64,000 bases of DNA from Andeanibacterium sp035497315 (GTDB lineage Bacteria > Pseudomonadota > Alphaproteobacteria > Sphingomonadales > Sphingomonadaceae). This document shows, in pieces, positions 53,292-61,833 of this stretch. The translations under genes and the position numbers were made by a program. The notes beneath the pieces were generated by a model, which was given only the letters and a program-made list of their open reading frames with translations, had not been told where the DNA came from and did not search any database. Each line of letters opens with the position of its first letter. Positions within the stretch are counted from its first letter, which is position 1. The DNA lies in assembly GCA_035497315.1 (NCBI GenBank), contig DATJDU010000097.1, positions 1-64,000 of the forward strand, given 5' to 3'.

Positions 53292-54401
53292 ATGAGCACT
53301 AAACTGCCTTCGCGCGCCGACCATGTCGGTTCCTTCCTGCGTCCGCGCGAGATTATCGAAGCGCGCGAACATCGCGCGGCCAACAACATCGACTATGACA
53401 CCCTGCGCAAGATCGAGGACAAGGCGATTGCCGACCTCGTCAAATGGGAAGAGGAACTGGGCCTCAAGGCAATCACCGATGGCGAGTTTCGCCGTTACTT
53501 CTTCCATACCGATTTCCTGCTTAAGCTGGACGGGGTGGAAGAACAGGGCGGCATCGCCAAGGCCTTCAAGAACGACACCGGCAAGGACGTGCATTTCGCG
53601 CCGCCCAAGATGGTCGTCTCGGGCAAGATCCGCCATGTCGAACCGATCCAGCTGGCCGATTACCAATATCTCGCCAGCCTGACGAAAGAGACGCCCAAGG
53701 TCTCGATCCCTTCGCCCACCATGCTGCATTTCCGGGCCGGTCGCAGCGGCATTCCCGAAGACGTCTATCCCACGATGGACGAATTCTATGCCGACGTCGC
53801 CGCCGCCTATCGCGCGGAAGTGACGAGCCTTGCCGATGCCGGCTGCCGCTACATCCAGATGGACGATACTAACCTGGCCTATCTGTGCGACGACAGCCAC
53901 CGCGCCGATGCAGCCGCGCGCGGGGTCGATCCCAACGATACGCCGCGCCAATATGCCAAGCTGATCAATGACAGCTTCGCCAGCGCGCCAGCCGACATGA
54001 TCAAGGCGGTCCATCTGTGCCGGGGCAATTTCCGCTCCAGCTGGGCGGCCGAAGGCGGCTATGAGCCGGTGGCCGAGATCATGTTCAACGAACTCGATAT
54101 CGACGCCTTCTTCCTTGAATATGACGATCCGCGTTCCGGCGATTTCGCCCCGCTGCGCTTCCTGCCCAAGGGCAAGACGGTGGTGCTGGGCCTCGTCACC
54201 ACCAAGCTCGGCGAGCTGGAAACCAAGGACGATATCAAGCGCCGGATCGACGAGGCAGCCAAGTTCGCCCCGCTCGACCAGCTGGCCCTCTCGCCGCAAT
54301 GCGGCTTTGCCAGCACGGTGCATGGCAATGACATCTCCACTCAGCAGCAGGCGGCCAAGATCCGTCTGGTGGTGGAAGTTGCCGAAGAAGTCTGGGGCTA
54401 A
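53292..54401 (+). CDS. Core-MetE-like (cobalamin-independent methionine synthase C-domain) protein
   Basis: The 369-residue protein is a stand-alone MetE C-terminal domain. It starts MSTKLPSRADHVGSFLRPRE and has ITDGEFRRYFFHTDF, IQMDDTNLAYLCDD, the zinc-site pair in AVHLCRGNF and Cys in LSPQCGFAST. Such core-MetE or YxjG/YxjH proteins move methyl groups to homocysteine or act on other thiols and methyl donors without the N-terminal half. In this cluster it could consume methyl groups released by LigM-type demethylation, but that link is inference. It diverges from the PQQ-ADH gene. Confidence 0.85.
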   Translation: MSTKLPSRADHVGSFLRPREIIEAREHRAANNIDYDTLRKIEDKAIADLVKWEEELGLKAITDGEFRRYFFHTDFLLKLDGVEEQGGIAKAFKNDTGKDVHFAPPKMVVSGKIRHVEPIQLADYQYLASLTKETPKVSIPSPTMLHFRAGRSGIPEDVYPTMDEFYADVAAAYRAEVTSLADAGCRYIQMDDTNLAYLCDDSHRADAAARGVDPNDTPRQYAKLINDSFASAPADMIKAVHLCRGNFRSSWAAEGGYEPVAEIMFNELDIDAFFLEYDDPRSGDFAPLRFLPKGKTVVLGLVTTKLGELETKDDIKRRIDEAAKFAPLDQLALSPQCGFASTVHGNDISTQQQAAKIRLVVEVAEEVWG

Positions 54402-54420
54402 ACCCAGTCACCTGTTTCGT

Positions 54421-54450
54421 CACTGCGAGGGGCTTTGGTCCCTCGCAGTG
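54421..54450. repeat. Palindromic hairpin related to the REP-like repeat
   Basis: A perfect 11-bp stem CACTGCGAGGG/CCCTCGCAGTG with an eight-base loop lies between convergent stops. It shares the GTCA(C/T)TGCGAG core with the element at 38495-38579. No T-run follows. Confidence 0.65.
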
Positions 54451-54464
54451 GCAAACGGGGTGCA

Positions 54465-54872
54465 TCAGGCCGGAAGGCCTTCGAACTTCGGAATATCGCG
54501 CATCGCATCCTCCCAGCCCGCCCGGCTGGCGGTGCAGATATGGGCAGTGGGGGAAATGCCCGGCTCGCCATCGAGGCTCCCTGCGGGCACGACGAGCAGA
54601 GCGCCATTCATCTGGATACTCGGCACCGCCGCTCCGCAAGTGGAGCAGAAGCTCTTCGCATGCCGGGTATCCGGGATCTGGTAATGGGTGATCTTCTCCT
54701 CGCCGCTCAGCCATGTGATCGTCGCCGTCGTTGAAAACAGGTTGGCCGCATGGGCGGAGCCTGTGTCCTTTCGGCAGCGGCCGCAGTGGCAGAGGAAGAA
54801 GCTCTGGAAGGCTCCCTCGATCTCGAACTGTACCGCGCCGCATTGGCAGGAACCCGAAGTCATTTGCGGCAT
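54465..54872 (-). CDS. GFA (CENP-V/formaldehyde-activating) family protein
   Basis: The 135-residue protein has the zinc-binding GFA pattern: GSCQCGAVQFEIEG, LCHCGRCRKDTGSA, and SFCSTCGAAVPS near residues 75-86. The namesake forms S-hydroxymethylglutathione from formaldehyde, a role now doubted for many members. It starts at 54872 behind GGAGAG. Formaldehyde handling near demethylation or deformylation enzymes is possible but only inferred. Confidence 0.85.
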   Translation of the reverse strand: MPQMTSGSCQCGAVQFEIEGAFQSFFLCHCGRCRKDTGSAHAANLFSTTATITWLSGEEKITHYQIPDTRHAKSFCSTCGAAVPSIQMNGALLVVPAGSLDGEPGISPTAHICTASRAGWEDAMRDIPKFEGLPA

Positions 54873-54917
54873 AGTTCTCTCCGTTCGTCCGACAAGGCCG
54901 CAGGCCTAGCGGTTTCC

Positions 54918-54945
54918 CTCGTCCTTCGACAGGCTCAGGACGAAC
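54918..54945. repeat. Short interspersed palindromic element
   Basis: CGTCCT and AGGACG (54920-54942) flank TCGACAGGCTC, matching the common alphaproteobacterial short repeat of the type GTCCTTCGACAGGCTCAGGA. Confidence 0.6.
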
Positions 54946-54977
54946 GGATGTGGTGTGGGGAACAGGCGCACAAACAA

Positions 54978-55005
54978 AAAGGGCGGCCCCGCGAGGCCGC
55001 CCTTT
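54978..55005 (-). terminator. Terminator of the TonB-dependent receptor gene
   Basis: AAAGGGCGGCC/GGCCGCCCTTT pair perfectly around a six-base loop, and the minus strand continues TTTGTTTG. It lies 28 bases after the receptor stop. Confidence 0.88.
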
Positions 55006-55032
55006 TCTTTTCCGGTATGCCGGAGTTTCGGA

Positions 55033-57372
55033 TCAGAAGGTCTTCTTCACCGAAACGCGCCATTCGCGCGGTGCGCCGACCGTCGAATAAGCCGTGCCGC
55101 TGAGGGCGAAGACCGATGCGAAGCGGGTGGGCGTGTAATATTCGTCGAAGAGGTTGGTCACTTCGAGCGCAACTTCCACGTCCTTGTCCGCGTTGCGGTA
55201 GGTCAGGCGGGCGCTGCCCAGCGTATAGGCGTCCAGATACTGGAGATCGGTGCTGATCGAGTCCAGCTGGTGGCCCATATACTGCTTGTCGCGATACGAC
55301 ACGTCGAAGCGCGGCGTGATCGTGCCCTTGTCGCCCAGGTCGACTTCGTACTGGATGCCGAAGCTGCCCTGGAAGGTCGGCGAAACGATCGGATCGTTCA
55401 GCGTCACGCTCGCGCCGACTTCCGTCGCGAGATAGGTGTACTTGGAATCCAGCAGGCTGAGCGAGCCGTCGATGGTCAGGCCGTCGATCGGTTCGGCGAA
55501 CAGTTCCGCTTCCACGCCCCAGATCTCGCCGTCGCCGGCATTGGCGCGCACCGCGCAGGGAGCCGGATGGCCACCGTAAGCGGTACAGTCGGACAGGCCG
55601 AGCTGGATGTCCTTGTAGCTGTTGTAGAAGCCGGAGATGTTCAGGCGCAGGCGGCGATCGAACAGGTCGGACTTCACGCCCAGCTCATAGGATGTAACGG
55701 TTTCGGGCTTGAAGGTGCCCATCGTGGCGTGTTCGGGATAGAACGGACGCGCCGTGACGCCGCCGCCCTTGAAGCCGGTGCTGACGGTTGCATAGGCCAG
55801 CAGCTGGTCGTTGAAGCGGTAATCCGCCGAAACGCGCCAGTCTACCCGGTCGCCATCATAGATCGAGACGAGGCCGTCGAGGTTCTCGACGCCGCCGCCA
55901 ACCACGCCCTGGCTGTAGTCCAGCCGGCGACGCACGAAGGTGTAGTCCTTGTGCTCGTCGGTGTAGCGCAGGCCGCCGGTCAGCGTGAAGCTGTCGGACG
56001 GACGGATGATCACGGTGCCGAAGGCGGCGATCGTGTCGGCATTGACCGGGTCGTTACCCACGAACTGCAGCGGGTTACCCGCATAGGGGCCGTAACGGAT
56101 GTCCTGGATCGTGTAATAGGTGCTCTTCTGGTCGGAATAGAAGCCGCCCAGAGTATATTCCACCAGGTCGCCGATCTTGCCGTTCAGGCGCAGTTCCTGG
56201 CTGAAGAACCAGAAATCGAGATCGTTGTAGCCGCCCGCAGCAATCGCCGGGTTCGGCGTGAAGTCGTCATCCGAACCCCACTTGTTGTTATAGGCGCGAT
56301 AGGCGGTGATCGACTGAATGTTCAGTGAATCGCTGATCTCGTAATTGGCATGGCCCGACAGGCCCCAGCCTTCGAAGACGTTGCGATTGCCGGTGTTCCA
56401 GGCGCCGGTCTGGCCTTCTGCGTTCAGGAACCAGCTGGCATAGGTGCAGTACTTGCCGCAGATGAAGTTCGACTGGGCGCTGTTCGTCACCGACAGGACG
56501 TCGGCCGAGCTGGTGCGGTCGGACTTCTGGTAATCGGCAGTCACCATCAGCTCCAGCTTGGAGCCTTCATAACGCACCGCGCCGCGCAGGCCGGTGTAGT
56601 TCTGTTCGCCCAGCTTATCGACCACGCAGCTTTCATCCGAACCCGGATGCGCCGCCATCATGGCGGGGATGCCTTCGGGATTGTTCGGATTGGCGCAGCC
56701 ATAATCGACCTGGTCGACATAGCCTTCCTGGTTCTTGTGAACGGCCGAGAAGCGCGCGAACAGGCTGTCGGTGATCGGTACATTCGCACCGGCGCGCAGT
56801 TCCACGCGGTTGCGGCTGCCATAGCTGGCTTCGGCATAGGCCTCGGCATTCGGGCCGGGCTTCTTGGAGAACAGCTTGATCGCGCCGCCGATCGAGTTAC
56901 GGCCGGTCAGCGTGCCCTGCGGGCCGCGCAGGATTTCCACGCGCTCGAGGTCGAGCAGGTCGAAGTTCGCGCCGGTCAGCGTCGGATAATAGACATCGTC
57001 GATATACATGCCCACGCCCGGTTCATAGGCGGGGTTGAAATCGTACTGGCCGATGCCGCGGATCGAAGCCGACATCGATGCGCCATAGGCGCCGCCCTGC
57101 TCGGTCAGCGTCACGCTGGGAGCCTGTGCGGCGACGGCTTTGATATCGTCCTGATTGCGGGATTCCAGCAGCGCGGCATCGACTGCGGTGATCGACAGCG
57201 GCGTGTCCTGCAGCTTCTGTTCGCGGAACTGTGCGGTCACCACGATTTCATTGCTGCGGGGCGCTTCGGAATCGTCCTGGGCGAAGGCGGGAGTGCTTGC
57301 GACGACGGCAAGCGTCGAAACGGCAAGAGCGAGCGCACGGCGGTTTGCCGTGGAACGGTTGTATGTGGTCAT
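55033..57372 (-). CDS. TonB-dependent outer membrane receptor
   Basis: The 779-residue protein has a signal peptide (MTTYNRSTANRRALALAVST to about PAFA), then a plug domain with NEIVVTAQFREQKLQDTPLS, IRGIGQYDFNPAYEPGVGMY and VEILRGPQGTLTGRNSIGGA. The C-terminal 22-strand barrel ends in GAPREWRVSVKKTF, with the terminal Phe typical of outer membrane proteins. The cysteine-bearing loop YGCANPNN...ESCV is extracellular. It imports a substrate into the periplasm with TonB-ExbBD energy. Its setting in the cluster suggests an aromatic compound rather than a siderophore. Confidence 0.94.
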   Translation of the reverse strand: MTTYNRSTANRRALALAVSTLAVVASTPAFAQDDSEAPRSNEIVVTAQFREQKLQDTPLSITAVDAALLESRNQDDIKAVAAQAPSVTLTEQGGAYGASMSASIRGIGQYDFNPAYEPGVGMYIDDVYYPTLTGANFDLLDLERVEILRGPQGTLTGRNSIGGAIKLFSKKPGPNAEAYAEASYGSRNRVELRAGANVPITDSLFARFSAVHKNQEGYVDQVDYGCANPNNPEGIPAMMAAHPGSDESCVVDKLGEQNYTGLRGAVRYEGSKLELMVTADYQKSDRTSSADVLSVTNSAQSNFICGKYCTYASWFLNAEGQTGAWNTGNRNVFEGWGLSGHANYEISDSLNIQSITAYRAYNNKWGSDDDFTPNPAIAAGGYNDLDFWFFSQELRLNGKIGDLVEYTLGGFYSDQKSTYYTIQDIRYGPYAGNPLQFVGNDPVNADTIAAFGTVIIRPSDSFTLTGGLRYTDEHKDYTFVRRRLDYSQGVVGGGVENLDGLVSIYDGDRVDWRVSADYRFNDQLLAYATVSTGFKGGGVTARPFYPEHATMGTFKPETVTSYELGVKSDLFDRRLRLNISGFYNSYKDIQLGLSDCTAYGGHPAPCAVRANAGDGEIWGVEAELFAEPIDGLTIDGSLSLLDSKYTYLATEVGASVTLNDPIVSPTFQGSFGIQYEVDLGDKGTITPRFDVSYRDKQYMGHQLDSISTDLQYLDAYTLGSARLTYRNADKDVEVALEVTNLFDEYYTPTRFASVFALSGTAYSTVGAPREWRVSVKKTF

Positions 57373-57928
57373 GTACCTCTCCAGAAGGGCGCAATTGCGG
57401 GGGATGCAATTGCCTGGCTAATGAATCCCCTGGTGCGGCGGCACATAGGATGGAACGGTGCTTTCGCAACCGTTTAGGCCCGGTTTTGCGCGCATGAGCA
57501 ACGAGTGATGCACGAAATCAACAGTTTGACGGAGGCAAACGCGAAGGCGCTCTCGCCGATCTCAAAATAGAACGATTTTTTGTGTAATCCGCTTCAAGTA
57601 TTGGCAGAGATCAGCTTGGCGGCGCGGCGAGTATCTGTTCCGCGCGCCAAGTGGAAAGGACCGCCGCCCGACAGTCGATCAGATTTATGTGTTTGAATAA
57701 AAGATGGGGTCGCCGATGGCGCACGCTCTTCCGGTCTTGGCGGGCAAATCGTCTCGCAGAAGTGATTTCTTGGCACTCGGCATCCGTTCGGGTGCAAAGT
57801 CGGGCCGGGTCTTGCCGGAGGAGGAACGTGCCGGGCCTGGGCCGAACAGGGCCACGTAATACTGTCGAAGCCGGCTCACCTTAGGCCAGGCGCCGCCTCT
57901 GAATATACGGCATGTGTGCCCGGCTACA
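57373..57928. other. Intergenic region upstream of the TonB receptor gene
   Basis: This 556-base gap carries the receptor promoter and, before it on the left, ribosome-binding sequence GGAGAGGTAC. No intact gene, tRNA or clear operator was seen. Short frames on both strands show no family features or start signals. Confidence 0.6.
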
Positions 57929-59062
57929 TCACGCAGGCAGGTTGAACACCTTGCGGGCATTGCCTTCCATCAGCATCTTCTTGTGCTCGTCGCTGATCGA
58001 CAGGCGATCATAGGCGGCCACTTCGTCGCTCGACTGCTGATAGGGATAGTCCATCGCATAGAGCACGCGTTCCGGCCCCAGCACATCCATGCAGAATTTG
58101 ATTCCCGGCTCCCAGCCCACGCCGCTGGTGGTCACCCAGATATTGTTGCGGAAATAATGGCTGACCGGGTGCCTGAGCTTCACCGGCGGCTGGCCGCCGC
58201 GCAGCCCGGCGCGGTTGTCGGCATTCCCCTGCATCCAGTCGAAGCGATAGAGGTGCAGCGGCAGGCATTCGCCCAGATGGCCGATCACCAGTTTCAGTTT
58301 CGGGAAGCGGTCGAAAGCGCCGGAGAAGATCAGGCCCATCGTGTGCAGCCAGACATCGTGCGGGAAGCCGCCCAGCGCGCCGAAGAAGCCGCGCGTTTCG
58401 TAATGCGGGGCGTTGAAGGGCGCGGTGGGGTGGATATAGAGCGCCCCGTCATGCGCCTCCAGCGCTTCCAGGATCGGCCAGTAATCCTGCTCGTCGATAT
58501 AATGGCCCCGCCAGTGCGAATTGAGCACCGCGCCGCTGAGCTTCAACTCGCCCAGCGCCCGGTCCAGTTCCCTCACCGATCCGGCCACGTCGCGCGGATC
58601 GAAGGCGGCGAGGGCGGAGAAACGATCCGGATGACGGGCGCAGGCATCGGCGGCGATGTCGTTCGCTTCGCGTGACAAGGGCGTGCCTTCGCCGGGCTTC
58701 ACCACCTGTACGCCGGGCGCGGTGAGCAACAGCAATTGCCGGTCGATCCCGAATTCGTCCATGTGGGACAGGCGCAGATCGCCCAGATCCTGCAGCATTT
58801 CCTGCAAGCTGGGCATGCGGGCGAACAGGCCCGCCATCTTCAGGGAATCGTCTTCCGGTGCGGCGCCGCTCTGCAGATATTTCATCTGCGCATTGACCAG
58901 CGCCGGGAAGGTCCAGGCTTCTTCCGTGGCGATGCGTTTATAGGGTGCATTGCGGTTGATATGACCGGCGCGGGGGGCCAGGCCGATCCGGGTCCTGACG
59001 CTGAAGTCTTCCTCGAAATGGCCCTTCAGGCCCTTTTCGCTACCATCCGACAAAAGCGCCAT
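57929..59062 (-). CDS. LigW-like metal-dependent decarboxylase (amidohydrolase family 2)
   Basis: The 377-residue protein starts at the ATG at 59062 (MALLSDGSEKG), 3 bases after GGAAGAGG; a TTG at 59077 is less likely. It follows SYK-6 LigW (5-carboxyvanillate decarboxylase) over its length: RIATEEAWTFPALV, LTAPGVQVV, ANDIAADACARHPDRF, NSHWRGHYIDEQDYWPIL, LYIHPTAPFN, IGHLGECLPL and TTSGVGWEPGIKFC...YAMDYPYQ. Metal ligands are the Glu in ATEEAW, the Hs and the Asp in MDYPY. It probably decarboxylates a methoxy-phenolic acid. The exact substrate is not set. It closes the three-SnoaL operon. Confidence 0.85.
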   Translation of the reverse strand: MALLSDGSEKGLKGHFEEDFSVRTRIGLAPRAGHINRNAPYKRIATEEAWTFPALVNAQMKYLQSGAAPEDDSLKMAGLFARMPSLQEMLQDLGDLRLSHMDEFGIDRQLLLLTAPGVQVVKPGEGTPLSREANDIAADACARHPDRFSALAAFDPRDVAGSVRELDRALGELKLSGAVLNSHWRGHYIDEQDYWPILEALEAHDGALYIHPTAPFNAPHYETRGFFGALGGFPHDVWLHTMGLIFSGAFDRFPKLKLVIGHLGECLPLHLYRFDWMQGNADNRAGLRGGQPPVKLRHPVSHYFRNNIWVTTSGVGWEPGIKFCMDVLGPERVLYAMDYPYQQSSDEVAAYDRLSISDEHKKMLMEGNARKVFNLPA

Positions 59063-59096
59063 TGCCTCTTCCCCCAATAGCCGGCCTTTGCACCGG

Positions 59097-59519
59097 TCAG
59101 AACATTCCGTTATCGTTGCGCGCCGTTTCGGGCACTTCCTGCATCACGTCCCAATGTTCGACGACATAACCGCCCCTGATCCGCAGGATATCTACCACTG
59201 CATATCCGCGCTCGTCCTTCCTGCGGCGGAAATGGTGGTGGACCATCACCAGCCCCTCGCCATCCTTCTCTTCGCCGAAGATGACGCGCTTCACATCATG
59301 CGTAAGATCCGGATTGTTGCGCACGGCGGCGGCCAGCACTTCCAGCGTCGCATCGCGCCCGGTGGGGGCGTTGGGATTGTGCTGGATATAGTCGGGATGC
59401 ACCCAGGCGAGGAAGGCGTCGGTCGGGTTGTCCTGATGGTGGAACAGTTCGATAAACCGTTCCGCCACTTCGCGAACGGAGAGGTTTTCCCGGTTGGAAG
59501 TATCCCTCGGATCGACCAT
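59097..59519 (-). CDS. SnoaL/NTF2-like protein
   Basis: The 140-residue protein starts MVDPRDTSNRENLSVREVAE behind GGGAGAGAAGG. NTF2-fold features are ERFIELFHHQDNPTDAFLAW, VHPDYIQHNPNAPTGRDATL and AVVDILRIRGGYVVEHWDVM. The HPDYIQHNP and EHWD histidines and acids are typical of the ketosteroid-isomerase-like SnoaL polyketide cyclase group. It has no signal peptide. Its sequence ends DNGMF, as does the next SnoaL protein (NNGMF), so the two are probably tandem paralogs. Confidence 0.85.
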   Translation of the reverse strand: MVDPRDTSNRENLSVREVAERFIELFHHQDNPTDAFLAWVHPDYIQHNPNAPTGRDATLEVLAAAVRNNPDLTHDVKRVIFGEEKDGEGLVMVHHHFRRRKDERGYAVVDILRIRGGYVVEHWDVMQEVPETARNDNGMF

Positions 59520-59534
59520 CGCCTTCTCTCCCGT

Positions 59535-60011
59535 TCAGAACATCCCGTTATTATTGGCGCTCTTGGCGGGCACGGGCTGTACCACGTCCCAATGTTCCAC
59601 GATCTTGCAATTCTCCACGCGGAAGATGTCCACCACCGCGGAGGGGACAGCGTCCGGATTGAAGCGCGCTTCATTATGCACGGCCACCAGATCGCCATCG
59701 GCGATTACCCGGTGGACGATATAGCGCGCCTGCGGGTTCGCATCGAAGAAAGGTTGCAGGAAACCCACCGCCGCATCGCGCCCGGTGGCGGCGAAGGGGT
59801 TGTGGTTGATGTAATCGGGATGGACCCAGCGGTCGAATGCCACCTTCGCATTACGCTGCTCGAAGAACAGCGGAATGAACTCGTCCAGCACTTCGCGCGC
59901 GCTCATGGTGCAGGGCGCATCGGACTGCGGGGCTTCCGCTGCCGAGGCCGGGGTGGAGGCCATGGCGGAGGCCAGCGCCCCCGCCAGAATGGTCGCGAGG
60001 GCGCTGCGCAT
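59535..60011 (-). CDS. Exported SnoaL/NTF2-like protein
   Basis: The 158-residue protein starts MRSALATILAGALASAMAST at 60011, with a signal peptide cut near ASA-AE; the upstream in-frame extension overlaps the previous gene and is rejected. The domain carries VHPDYINHNPFAATGRDAAV and IFRVENCKIVEHWDVVQPVP, clearly paralogous to the neighbour at 59097-59519. Its ATG overlaps the preceding SnoaL_4 stop (TGATG). It probably works on the same class of ligand in the periplasm. Confidence 0.85.
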   Translation of the reverse strand: MRSALATILAGALASAMASTPASAAEAPQSDAPCTMSAREVLDEFIPLFFEQRNAKVAFDRWVHPDYINHNPFAATGRDAAVGFLQPFFDANPQARYIVHRVIADGDLVAVHNEARFNPDAVPSAVVDIFRVENCKIVEHWDVVQPVPAKSANNNGMF

Positions 60012-60709
60012 CACTTCTTCTCCTGCCCGGCCAGAATCGAGCCGAACTTCGGATGGGCGAAGTGCATCGGCACATCCTGGCGATAGGGCCAGGTCTGGCG
60101 ATGCTGGTCGGCGGGCAGCAGTACGTCGGGGCCCAGCGGATCCTCGGGGAAGGTCTTCTCGGCCGGCTGGAGATGCGCAGTGGTATGCGCCCAGCCTTCT
60201 TCGTAATTGCCCTGCCATTGCATCATGTAGTCCAGCCGCTTGATCTTCCAGATCCCGTCGACCTTCACATAGTCGTTTTCATAGATGCCGGCTTCCAGGA
60301 ACTGCTGGGGCATCATCTCTTCTTTGGTTTCCAGGAAGTCGTCATGCCAGCCGCCCAGCAGAATGCCGTGGAAGCGGCCCTTGGCGGTCTGCCGGTCAGG
60401 CGCGACGGTGATGATGTCCTGCATCTGGAAATGATCGAGCAGCAAGCCGTTGACGGGGCCCGGGCGCCCGCCGGTGAAGCGGCCCGCGATCCAGTCCCCA
60501 TACAGGCGCTTCACGCCCGCATGGCCGACATATTCGCCCGACAGGAAGATCACCGCGCCATCTTCGGCAAACAGATCGGCCACTTCGTCCGGGCGGTTGA
60601 AATCGATGTAATAGCCATAGGCCCAATGTAGCCGCCGGATCGCCTGCACATCCTCCAGCACACCAACCTTGTGCTCAAGCTCCGCCAGACGGGCTTCCAC
60701 ATCGCTCAT
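60011..60709 (-). CDS. SnoaL_4/NTF2-like protein (possible LdpA-type lyase family)
   Basis: The 232-residue protein starts MSDVEARLAELEHKVGVLED, with a coiled N-terminal helix, then AIRRLHWAYGYYIDFNRPDE, DLFAEDGAVIFLSGEYVGHA, TAKGRFHGILLGGWHDDF and YENDYVKVDGIWKIKRLDYM. This is the longer SnoaL_4 type. Sphingomonads use NTF2-fold proteins of this general kind (LdpA and relatives) for cofactor-free deformylation of lignin-derived diarylpropanes. Identity with LdpA is only suggested. It is first in the SnoaL operon and diverges from the LigD-like SDR. Confidence 0.82.
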   Translation of the reverse strand: MSDVEARLAELEHKVGVLEDVQAIRRLHWAYGYYIDFNRPDEVADLFAEDGAVIFLSGEYVGHAGVKRLYGDWIAGRFTGGRPGPVNGLLLDHFQMQDIITVAPDRQTAKGRFHGILLGGWHDDFLETKEEMMPQQFLEAGIYENDYVKVDGIWKIKRLDYMMQWQGNYEEGWAHTTAHLQPAEKTFPEDPLGPDVLLPADQHRQTWPYRQDVPMHFAHPKFGSILAGQEKK

Positions 60710-60736
60710 TTGCTCTCTCCCAATTTGCTTGGCAGA

Positions 60737-60747
60737 CGTTACTAACG
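60737..60747. promoter_or_regulatory. Short palindrome in the SnoaL_4/SDR divergent promoter
   Basis: CGTTA-C-TAACG is a perfect 11-base inverted repeat in the 71-base gap between the two start codons. It is short, so it is only a weak operator candidate. Confidence 0.35.
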
Positions 60748-60780
60748 ACCGTGATAATTTTGGCGAGAGGATTTTCAGAC

Positions 60781-61710
60781 ATGAGCAACGCGGAAAGGCC
60801 CTGGGAGGGCCGGGTGGCTTTCATCACCGGCGCGGTCACGGGCATCGGCCTGGGTGTGGCGCAGGCATTCGCCGATGCGGGGATGCGGCTGGCACTGTCC
60901 TATCGCAACGAGGACGACAAGGCGCGCGCGGCCGAATGGTTCGCGGCAAAGGGCTATGAACAGCCGCTGTTCCTCAAGCTCGACGTGACCGACCGGGCCC
61001 GCTTCGCCGAAGTGGCACAGCAGGTGGTCGACCATTTCGGCGAGGTCCATGTGCTGGTGAACAATGCGGGCGTTTCGGTCTTCGGGCCGACTGACGAGGC
61101 AAGTTATGACGATTATGACTGGATCATGGGCGTCAATTTCGGCGGGGTGGTGAACGGGCTTGTTTCCTTCCTGCCGAAGATCAAGGCCAGCCATGGCCGC
61201 CGCCATGTGGTGAATATCGCCAGCATGGCTGCCTTCCTCCCCGGTCCGCAGGCGGGGATATACACCGCCAGCAAATTCGCCGTGCGCGGGCTGACCGAGA
61301 GCCTTCGCTACAATCTGGCGCCGCACAAGATCGGCTGTTCGCTGTGCTGCCCCGCGCTCACCCGCACCAATGCCTGGAGCAGCGCATTGAAGCGCCCCGA
61401 GGGCTTTGGCACCAGCGGCTTTCCCGACGTGGCCAAAAGCGAACTGGAACAGTTCGGCACTGCCTTCGAAGAAGGGATGGACCCCTATGAGGTGGGCACC
61501 AAGATCCTTGCCGGTATGACTGAGCAGCGGGGCCTGATCCTGACCCATCCCGAACATGGCCCCGATTTCGAGGAAATCCACGAGGCCACTATGGCCGCCC
61601 TGCCGGTGGAGGAAGCACCCGCCGGGCGCCTCAAGATCGAGCAGTTGCGCCGCGATGCGATGAAGGCGGCGGAGGAGGGGCTGATCATCCGCCTCGATGA
61701 TCTGACGTAA
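60781..61710 (+). CDS. LigD-like short-chain dehydrogenase (C-alpha dehydrogenase family)
   Basis: The 309-residue SDR starts MSNAERPWEGRVAFITGAVT at 60781, with GAGAGG upstream. Motifs are TGxxxGIG, NNAGVSVFGPTDEASYDDYD, WIMGVNFGGVVNGLVSFLPK, the catalytic Ser in VNIASMAAF and YTASK. The YDDxDWIxGVNxxGVxNG run is a close match, from memory, to SYK-6 LigD, LigL and LigN, which oxidise the alpha-hydroxyl of beta-aryl ether dimers before LigF-type cleavage. It is divergent from the SnoaL operon. The actual substrate is unproven. Confidence 0.85.
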   Translation: MSNAERPWEGRVAFITGAVTGIGLGVAQAFADAGMRLALSYRNEDDKARAAEWFAAKGYEQPLFLKLDVTDRARFAEVAQQVVDHFGEVHVLVNNAGVSVFGPTDEASYDDYDWIMGVNFGGVVNGLVSFLPKIKASHGRRHVVNIASMAAFLPGPQAGIYTASKFAVRGLTESLRYNLAPHKIGCSLCCPALTRTNAWSSALKRPEGFGTSGFPDVAKSELEQFGTAFEEGMDPYEVGTKILAGMTEQRGLILTHPEHGPDFEEIHEATMAALPVEEAPAGRLKIEQLRRDAMKAAEEGLIIRLDDLT

Positions 61711-61833
61711 TCGCGCCTTCTGCCTGCCGGTGCCGCATTGGGCATTGGCAGGCCCGGACAAAAACAACATAGTGGCGGCGATCCGGCGGGGCATCGTCCA
61801 CCGGCCGGACGGGAGAAGTTAAGGAGAGAATCG

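Noticed and set aside
57594..57884. Short frames on both strands in the gap before the TonB receptor gene
   Set aside because: No ribosome-binding site, conserved motif or codon pattern supports them.
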